From: VRUE01 sp963703895
Lineage (GTDB): Bacteria; Actinomycetota; Thermoleophilia; Solirubrobacterales; 70-9
DNA: 64,000 nucleotides
Direction of reading: 5' to 3'
NCBI GenBank assembly: GCA_963703895.1
Contig: CAVPFX010000001.1
Location: 62,001-126,000 of the forward strand
How positions within the stretch are numbered: the first letter of the stretch is position 1; each line of letters begins with the position of its first letter. The notes beneath the pieces are model-generated. The model worked only from the letters and a program-made list of their open reading frames with translations, did not search any database and was not told the origin of the DNA. Of the stretch, positions 58,605-64,000 are shown one piece after another. The position numbers and the translations under genes are program-made.

Positions 58605-60980
58605 TCAGGCCGGAACGAGATTTAGCTTGCGCCAGGGACCCTCGCCGGCCATCGGCTGGGTGCGGCCGTGCAGCCAGTCGGTCTGCAGGTCGTCGTAGTG
58701 GCGGCTGGCGGGGTGGCCGGACTGGCCGGTGAACATCTGCCAGCGCGAGCGCTCGGGCGCCGTCGGTTCGGCGACCATGCGCCAGCTCGGTGCCCAGACG
58801 GCTTTGTAGGGGTCGTTGGGGTCGTAGGCGATCTGGCTGACCGTCTCCTGGGCGCCGCCCGCACGGACCCGGCGATTGAGCAAGCGGCGCAGCAGCGGGC
58901 TGGCCTCGCCCAGCGGGTGCGGGAACTCCATCTCGTGCACGTGCCCCCAGCGCCAGCCGGCGGCGTCGGGGCCGAAGCGCTCGCTGAGGTCGTCGAGCGC
59001 GCCGCTCAGCGCCTCCAGCACGAGCTCGTCCCAGGGCCTGCCGATCAGCTCCTCATCGCCCTCCTCCCAGAGCTTCATCAGGTGCGAGTGCCAGCGCCAG
59101 GGCGAGGTCACGTGCGGGGTGAAGCCGTTGTCGGCGCGGTCGAGCCAGCGCTCGCTGAGGTCGCGGTCGCCGATCGCGGCCCGCGCGACCTCGCGCGCCA
59201 GGCGCAGCAGGAAGGCCTGGTAGATCGTGCCGGCGATCGAGTCCGGGTCGAGCCGGCCGTCCCAACTGCGCAGTCGCTCCAGCGCGCTCAGCTCGCGCTG
59301 GCCCTGCGGCTTGAGGCGGCTCAGCCGCCGCGCCGCCTCGATGCCCGGCAGCGAGAGGTTGTCTGACTGCATCGCCTCGAAGCCCTCGATGTCGTGCTCG
59401 TCGCTGGCCCGCAGCAGCTGCTCGATCCGCTCGGCGCGGAAGCCGTCGAGCCACTCGCTGGTGATGTGGTGGGGGTAGTCGTCGCCGACTATCCGGTTGT
59501 TGGCGGTGACGAGGAAGCCGCTCTCGGGATCGACCGTCTCCGGCAGCTCCTCATAGGGGATCGTCCCCTCCCACTCGAACTCGCCGCTCCAACCCGGCTT
59601 CGGCAGGTCGGGACAGCCGCCCTTGCGCAGCGGCAGGCGGCCGATCAGCTTGTAGCCGATCGAGCCGTGACGGTCGGCCCAGATCAGGTTCGAGGCGGGC
59701 GAGCTGTGCCCGGCGAGGCTGGCGACGAGCTCGGGCCCGGAGCGGATTCCGTGCAGGTCGAACATGCCGGGGAAGGCGGTCGGCTGGTCGAGCGTCTGCC
59801 AGCGCAGCGCCAGCGGCTCGGCCTCGTCGGCGCCGAGCGCCTCGTTGACGATCGGGCCGTGGTGAGTGATCCGCACGTCGAGCACCTCGGGCGCGTCGCG
59901 GCCCTTGACCGGGATCTCCTCGCGCACGACTTCGAGCGGCCGCCACTCGTCTTCGAAGAGGTAGCGATCGCCGTCGAGCCGCTCGATGAAGAGGTCCTCG
60001 ACGTCGGCCATGACGTTGGTGAAGGTCCAGCAGACGTCGTTGTTCTGGCCCATGTAGACGCCGGGCATGCCCGGCAGCGAGGCGCCGCGGACGAAACGGT
60101 CGCCGAGCGTGAGGCCGACCTGGTACCAGATGCCCGGCATGCTCGGGGGCAGGTGGGGGTCGCCGGCGATCACCGGTGAGCCGCTGGCGCTGAGCTTGCC
60201 CGAGACCGCCCAGTTGTTGGAGCCGCTGGCCTCGGCGGCGAGGCCGATCGAGCGCCGCACGGCGTCGATCTGCTCGACCATCGCCAGACCATTTCCGGAC
60301 CAGGCTGCCTGGGTGACGACCGGGTTCTCGGCGGGGTAACCGGGGTCGAGCTTGGCCGCCAGCTCATCGCCCAGGGCGCGCACCATGTCGGCCCGCAGCA
60401 GCTCCCGCTCCCAGTTGGTCGAGAGGCCGAAGGCGAGCAGCTTGCCGAGGCTGAGGATGTCGACCGGGCGCCACGGTTTCCACTCGAGCCGCAGAAGCTG
60501 CATCTCGAAGGGCATCGCCTTGGCGTCGGCGGCGGCCGCGTTGACGCCCTCGCAGAAGCGCTCGAGCAGCGCCTCCAGCTCGGGGTCGAGGTTGGCCGCC
60601 TCGCGCTCAGCCGTGCGGCGGATCCCCAGCGTGCGCATCAAACGGTCGATCGGCAGGCCCTCGGGGCCGGCCATCTCCGAGACGCGACCACAGACGACGC
60701 GGCGGTAGAAGTCGAGCTGCCAGAGCCGGTCCTGGCCGTGGCAGAAGCCCTCGGCGAACCAGAGGTCGCGCGCGTCGTCGGCGGCGACGTGCGGCACGCC
60801 CCAGCGATCGCGCCGGACGCTGACCGGCCCGTCCAACCCGGCGAGCGAGATCGTCCCCTTCTGCTTCGGCAGCGGTCGCCGCGCCAACCAGTGCCAGGCG
60901 GTCGCAGCCGTGACAGCGGCGAGCCCGGTCCCGGCCAAGCCAACCGCCAACCCCGTCCGCGCTGCGCCCCCGCGTGCCAT
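58605..60980 (-). CDS. Penicillin acylase-family Ntn hydrolase
   Basis: 791 aa precursor. One N-terminal membrane helix or signal anchor (AVGLAGTGLAAVTAATAWHW), then the alpha part with DRWGVPHVAADDARDLWFAE. SGSNNWAVSGKLSASGSPVI marks the autocleavage site with nucleophile Ser254. IAGDPHL, PGMPGVYMGQNNDVCWTFTN and VTANNRIVGDDYPHHI are beta-subunit motifs. Relatives hydrolyse amides such as beta-lactams, acyl-homoserine lactones or cyclic lipopeptides; the substrate here is unknown. It probably matures into two chains on the outer face. Confidence 0.93.
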   Translation of the reverse strand: MARGGAARTGLAVGLAGTGLAAVTAATAWHWLARRPLPKQKGTISLAGLDGPVSVRRDRWGVPHVAADDARDLWFAEGFCHGQDRLWQLDFYRRVVCGRVSEMAGPEGLPIDRLMRTLGIRRTAEREAANLDPELEALLERFCEGVNAAAADAKAMPFEMQLLRLEWKPWRPVDILSLGKLLAFGLSTNWERELLRADMVRALGDELAAKLDPGYPAENPVVTQAAWSGNGLAMVEQIDAVRRSIGLAAEASGSNNWAVSGKLSASGSPVIAGDPHLPPSMPGIWYQVGLTLGDRFVRGASLPGMPGVYMGQNNDVCWTFTNVMADVEDLFIERLDGDRYLFEDEWRPLEVVREEIPVKGRDAPEVLDVRITHHGPIVNEALGADEAEPLALRWQTLDQPTAFPGMFDLHGIRSGPELVASLAGHSSPASNLIWADRHGSIGYKLIGRLPLRKGGCPDLPKPGWSGEFEWEGTIPYEELPETVDPESGFLVTANNRIVGDDYPHHITSEWLDGFRAERIEQLLRASDEHDIEGFEAMQSDNLSLPGIEAARRLSRLKPQGQRELSALERLRSWDGRLDPDSIAGTIYQAFLLRLAREVARAAIGDRDLSERWLDRADNGFTPHVTSPWRWHSHLMKLWEEGDEELIGRPWDELVLEALSGALDDLSERFGPDAAGWRWGHVHEMEFPHPLGEASPLLRRLLNRRVRAGGAQETVSQIAYDPNDPYKAVWAPSWRMVAEPTAPERSRWQMFTGQSGHPASRHYDDLQTDWLHGRTQPMAGEGPWRKLNLVPA

Positions 60981-61020
60981 CGAACAAGACTACTGGCTGC
61001 CCAGCCAGGCCGAACCACCG

Positions 61021-61067
61021 TTCCGGTGCGCCTTATGTGGTCCACAGCCACATAAGGCGCACCGGAA
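61021..61067. terminator. 20-bp perfect hairpin, terminator-like
   Basis: Bases 61021-61040 are the exact reverse complement of 61048-61067 around a 7-nt loop (TCCACAG). It sits 15 bases beyond the stop of the leftward metallo-beta-lactamase-fold gene and before the acylase start. No T-tract is seen. Confidence 0.65.
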
Positions 61068-61081
61068 GCGCAGAGGGCCCG

Positions 61082-61855
61082 TCAGGGTCTGAGGTCCACG
61101 GAGAGGCGGCCTTCGGCGGCGAGCTTGTCGAGGTGGGCCTGCATGACCATCTCCGCCGCTGGGCGGAGCTCGGAGGGGACGTCGCTCCAGGCCTCGGCAA
61201 GGAGGGCATTGCGGGAGCGCTGGCCGCGCTCTAGGGCGGCCAGCAGGCGGCGCTCGCGCATCTCGCGGTGCTCGACGTACTCGGCAAGCTTTGCCGCGGG
61301 GTCGGTGATCCACGGCCCATGGCCGGGGCAGATCAGCTCGATCTCCTCGGTCTGCATGCGCCGCAGCGAGTCCATATATGCGGTGAGCGAACCACCGTCG
61401 GGGGGCACGAAGGTCGAGCCCGTGCCGAGCACGAGGTCGCCGCTGAAGCAGACCCCGTCGCCGGTCATCAGACAGACGTGGTCGGGCGCGTGGCCGGGGG
61501 TCGCGATCGCGCGCAGGCCGGCGTGCTCGTCACCGTCGCCGGGCAGGATCACCTCGGGCTTCCAGGCCGCGCCGCCAGCTTCCAGCGCTCGCCTGTCAAC
61601 AACCGCTCTGGCCAGCGCCCCGGCGCCGTCGGCGTGGTCGCCGTGGCCGTGGGTGAGGACGATCGAGCCAACGCCGCCGCGCTCCCCGGCCGCGGTGAGC
61701 ACCGCATCCAGGTGACCCTCGTCGTCGGGCCCCGGATCGATCACCGCACAGGGATCGGCGCCGTACAGGTAGGTGTTCGTCCCCTCCAGCGTCATCGGCC
61801 CCGGATTGGGCGCGACGATCCTGAGAATCTCCTCGTGGCCGGGGGCGTGGGTCAC
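61082..61855 (-). CDS. Metallo-beta-lactamase-fold hydrolase (LACTB2-like)
   Basis: 257 aa from GTG 61855, which overlaps the preceding TGA (GTGA). IVLTHGHGDHADGAGALARA has the zinc motif HxHxDH (69-74); GHAPDHVCLMTGDGVCFSGD gives the further His and bridging Asp, and CPGHGPWITDP the last His. A C-terminal helical winged domain follows (HREMRERRLLAALERGQRSR), as in LACTB2/RNase-type members. It hydrolyses an ester or RNA; the substrate is not assignable. It is coupled to the pafBC fusion. Confidence 0.9.
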   Translation of the reverse strand: MTHAPGHEEILRIVAPNPGPMTLEGTNTYLYGADPCAVIDPGPDDEGHLDAVLTAAGERGGVGSIVLTHGHGDHADGAGALARAVVDRRALEAGGAAWKPEVILPGDGDEHAGLRAIATPGHAPDHVCLMTGDGVCFSGDLVLGTGSTFVPPDGGSLTAYMDSLRRMQTEEIELICPGHGPWITDPAAKLAEYVEHREMRERRLLAALERGQRSRNALLAEAWSDVPSELRPAAEMVMQAHLDKLAAEGRLSVDLRP

Positions 61856-63918
61856 GCCAGGGCAGCGCTCGCCGCGACCTCTTTGGCGATCGCCTCGCGG
61901 GCGTCCTCGGGCTCGAGCACGACGAGGTCGCCGGCGCCGCGCAGGATCTCGCGAACGAGCCAGGAGGTGCCAGCGTAGGGCAGCTCGACCACGACGGCAC
62001 CGTCGGCAAGCTCCTCGACCACGGTGCGCTCCTCGCGCAGCCAACGGGCCCGCTCGGGCGAGACCCAGACGCGGGCGACGTGGGCAGTCGGCACCTCGCC
62101 GTGGGTCATCCAGCCCTCCACCCCGGCGAGCTCCTCGACCTCCGGGCGCGGCTCGAAGCTGTCGGCGGAGAGCGTCGCCTCCTTGATCCGGTCGAGCTTG
62201 AAGTGGCGGACGCCGTCTTTGGTCAGGTCGTAGCACTCGACGTACCAGCCCTCTTTGCCGTTCTCGAGGCGGTAGGGCTCAACCGCGCGTTTGGTGAACT
62301 GGTCCTCGTTCTCCTTGTAGTACTGCAGCTCGAGCACGCGACTGCCGCCGATCGCCTCATTGACGACGCGGGCCACCTCGGCGTCGCCGCCGCTGCTGGA
62401 GGCGATCTCGAGGCCCTCCTCGGAGGGGTCGTGGCCGAGCGCCGCGATGATCTTGGTGCGGGCGCTCTGCAGGCCGCCCTGGGGCAGGTGATCGCCGAAC
62501 AGGTCGATCGCCGCGACCAGCGCCTTGGCCTCGAGCGGCAGCAACCGCGCCGGGCGAGCGAAGTTGTCGCCGTAGGGCTCGGAGTCGACCTCGATCTCAT
62601 CGCCCAGGATTTCGGCGTAGAGCACGTAGGTGCCGCCGCCGAAGTTGACGACGTTGAGCAGGTCGATGTCCTCGCGCAGCTCCTCGTCGGTCAGTTCGAG
62701 CCGCTGGCGCAGCTCGCTGAGGCGCAACCGCTCCTCGCCCTTGGCCGATTCGATCAGCAGGCCGGCGAGGGTGACCAGGCGAGCGAAGCGCTCGGGCCGG
62801 ATCGCCGCCTCGCCGCGGCCGTTGGAGCGAGCCCGGCGCGGCGCCTCGCGCAGCGGCCGGTCGACGATCTCAGCTTGCTCGAAGCCGTTGCGGTGACGCT
62901 CGTGCAGCAGCCCGAGGCGGCTCTCCGCCTCCTCGCGCAGCTCGTCGGGCCCGAGCACCTGGGCGTTCTGGCGCCAGCGCAGCACCCAGGCGATCAGCTC
63001 GCGGGGCGAGGCGTAATCGGTCTCGAAGACCGAGCCTTTGCCCGGCGCGCCATCGGCCTTCTTCGCCGGGCGCAGCTCGCCGTAGGCGCCGAAGTCGCGC
63101 TCGATCAACCAGGCAATGCGATCGCGGACGAAGATCTGCGCCTTGCCGCGGGTCTCGCCCAGCTGCCAGTCGGCGCGCTGGCCGTAATCGCGGCGGTCGA
63201 AGTTCTCCGGCGGCGAGAAATCATGCTCGGCCTTGGAGGCGTAGCCGACCTTGCCCTGGATCCGCGAGAGGCGGAAGACCCGCACCGCCTCGCGCTCGTG
63301 AGCGTGGCCGATCAAGTAGAACTGGCCGCCGCGGAAGACCAGGTGGAAGGGGTCGACTTTGCGCTTCTCGGTCTCGTCGCGCTCCATCGTGTAGTAGGTG
63401 AACTCGACCGTCTTGCGGCGCGAGATCGCGGTCTCGATCTTGGAGAGGCGCTGGGAGAGCTCGCGCCCCCCCGCCGAGGCGGTCATCGCCATCTCGACCG
63501 GCGCCCGCTCGCCCTCCTTGAGCGGATTGGGGTGGCCCCAGGCGACCTGCTGCAGGGCGAGGCGCAGCGGCTCGGCGTAGGCGAATTCGCCTTCGGAGAG
63601 CAGCATCAGCGCCGTGCTCATCGCCGCCAGCTCGTCGTCGGAGAACTTGATCGCGTCGAGGTAGAAGTTCTCCGGCGGCAGCGAGTAGAGCTCGGCCTCG
63701 AAAAAGCCCTCGCCCGGCTTCTCCACCCCGAGCTCGATGCCGAGGCTCTCGAGCTCGGCCCGGTCCGCGTAGAAGCGCCGCGCGAAGGCGTCGTCGTTCA
63801 TGTCGCTGTAGCCCTCAACCTCGCGCTTGATCTCGAGCGCCGAAACCGGCCTCCCCTGAGCCATCAGGAACGAGATCAGCGAGAGCTGACGGATCAGCTT
63901 CTCGGTGTCCTTTGCCAC
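61852..63918 (-). CDS. pafBC: PafB-PafC fused WYL-domain transcription regulator
   Basis: 688 aa, twice the usual length: two complete HTH-WYL units in tandem. Unit 1 (1 to about 330) begins EKLIRQLSLISFLMAQGRPV with its WYL region KTVEFTYYTMERDETEKRKV then GGQFYLIGHAHERE. Unit 2 (about 375-688) begins RFARLVTLAGLLIESAKGEE with its WYL region RVLELQYYKENEDQFTKRAV then KEGWYVECYDLTKDG. In actinobacteria PafB and PafC activate the LexA-independent DNA damage response; fused forms occur. The helicase and repair context fits that role. Confidence 0.93.
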   Translation of the reverse strand: MAKDTEKLIRQLSLISFLMAQGRPVSALEIKREVEGYSDMNDDAFARRFYADRAELESLGIELGVEKPGEGFFEAELYSLPPENFYLDAIKFSDDELAAMSTALMLLSEGEFAYAEPLRLALQQVAWGHPNPLKEGERAPVEMAMTASAGGRELSQRLSKIETAISRRKTVEFTYYTMERDETEKRKVDPFHLVFRGGQFYLIGHAHEREAVRVFRLSRIQGKVGYASKAEHDFSPPENFDRRDYGQRADWQLGETRGKAQIFVRDRIAWLIERDFGAYGELRPAKKADGAPGKGSVFETDYASPRELIAWVLRWRQNAQVLGPDELREEAESRLGLLHERHRNGFEQAEIVDRPLREAPRRARSNGRGEAAIRPERFARLVTLAGLLIESAKGEERLRLSELRQRLELTDEELREDIDLLNVVNFGGGTYVLYAEILGDEIEVDSEPYGDNFARPARLLPLEAKALVAAIDLFGDHLPQGGLQSARTKIIAALGHDPSEEGLEIASSSGGDAEVARVVNEAIGGSRVLELQYYKENEDQFTKRAVEPYRLENGKEGWYVECYDLTKDGVRHFKLDRIKEATLSADSFEPRPEVEELAGVEGWMTHGEVPTAHVARVWVSPERARWLREERTVVEELADGAVVVELPYAGTSWLVREILRGAGDLVVLEPEDAREAIAKEVAASAALA

Positions 63919-63947
63919 GGTTCGCAGGATAGTGTGCGGCCCGTCCC

Positions 63948-64000
63948 ATGGACCTCCTGCGCAACCTCTTCGGCAACGTAACTTCGGGCATTATCCGGCT
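63948..64000 (+). CDS. Partial gene at right edge, unknown
   Basis: An ATG at 63948 opens MDLLRNLFGNVTSGIIR and runs off the window. It is divergent from pafBC, with 29 bases between the two start codons. Too short to identify; the hydrophobic, Gly-containing start could be a small membrane protein. Confidence 0.35.
   Translation, partial: MDLLRNLFGNVTSGIIR

Overview
This is a GC-rich bacterial chromosome segment. GroES-GroEL behind a CIRCE operator, a fused PafB-PafC WYL regulator, an actinobacterial-size Lhr helicase, frequent GTG/TTG starts and ATGA/GTGA gene overlaps suggest an actinobacterium, plausibly a Thermoleophilia/Solirubrobacterales-like lineage. The lineage is an inference, because no rRNA or tRNA lies in the window. 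The coding regions are nearly contiguous and no gene-free stretch exceeds 300 bases.

Left part (0-15.7 kb): mostly housekeeping and stress genes. In order: a 7Fe-type ferredoxin, an NmrA-like SDR, a secreted GH26-like hydrolase, groL/groS, an SRPBCC protein, an ASCH protein, a secreted RTX-repeat protein, a Crp/Fnr regulator, a mazEF-like toxin-antitoxin pair, the Lhr helicase, a secreted clan-A hydrolase and a Ser-rich membrane-anchored protein. A 180-bp near-perfect DNA palindrome separates the GH26-like gene from groL. Two more palindromic elements sit in frame inside lhr.

Middle (15.6-54.1 kb): a large surface-polysaccharide locus. It holds an O-antigen ligase/polymerase with TPRs, a polyprenyl-phosphate sugar transferase, the complete dTDP-L-rhamnose pathway (rfbC/B/D/A), a second polymerase-like gene, a Wzx-type flippase, two CDP-paratose-epimerase-like SDRs, two GDP-mannose 4,6-dehydratases and a GDP-fucose synthase. 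It also holds about ten glycosyltransferases, an FkbM methyltransferase, a sulfotransferase and a Wzm/Wzt ABC exporter. Flippase-type and ABC-type export machinery therefore sit in one locus. The most unusual protein is about 1,321 aa and joins a GT, a second GT, a long coiled coil and a methyltransferase. This recalls chain-terminating molecular-ruler enzymes, and the Wzt ATPase carries its own unusual N-terminal coiled coil. Two paralogous lipoproteins bracket the sulfotransferase next to it. Two paralogous secreted clan-A hydrolases (13.9-15.1 and 53.0-54.1 kb) bracket the whole locus. A compositionally distinct AAA ATPase gene (37.5-38.7 kb) and a vapBC pair are inserted in it.

Right part (54.1-64 kb): a PPOX-family flavoprotein, a vapBC-like pair whose toxin appears to start at CTG, a divergent GlxA-type AraC regulator with an isonitrile-hydratase-like DJ-1 protein, a DUF1906 secreted protein, a penicillin-acylase-family Ntn hydrolase, a metallo-beta-lactamase-fold hydrolase and the PafBC fusion. 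One more gene begins at the right edge.

Three places show broken or non-canonical reading frames (about 27.31-27.34 kb, 28.27 kb and 47.18 kb). They could be real frameshifts, recoding or sequence errors. They matter because each affects a key polysaccharide gene.
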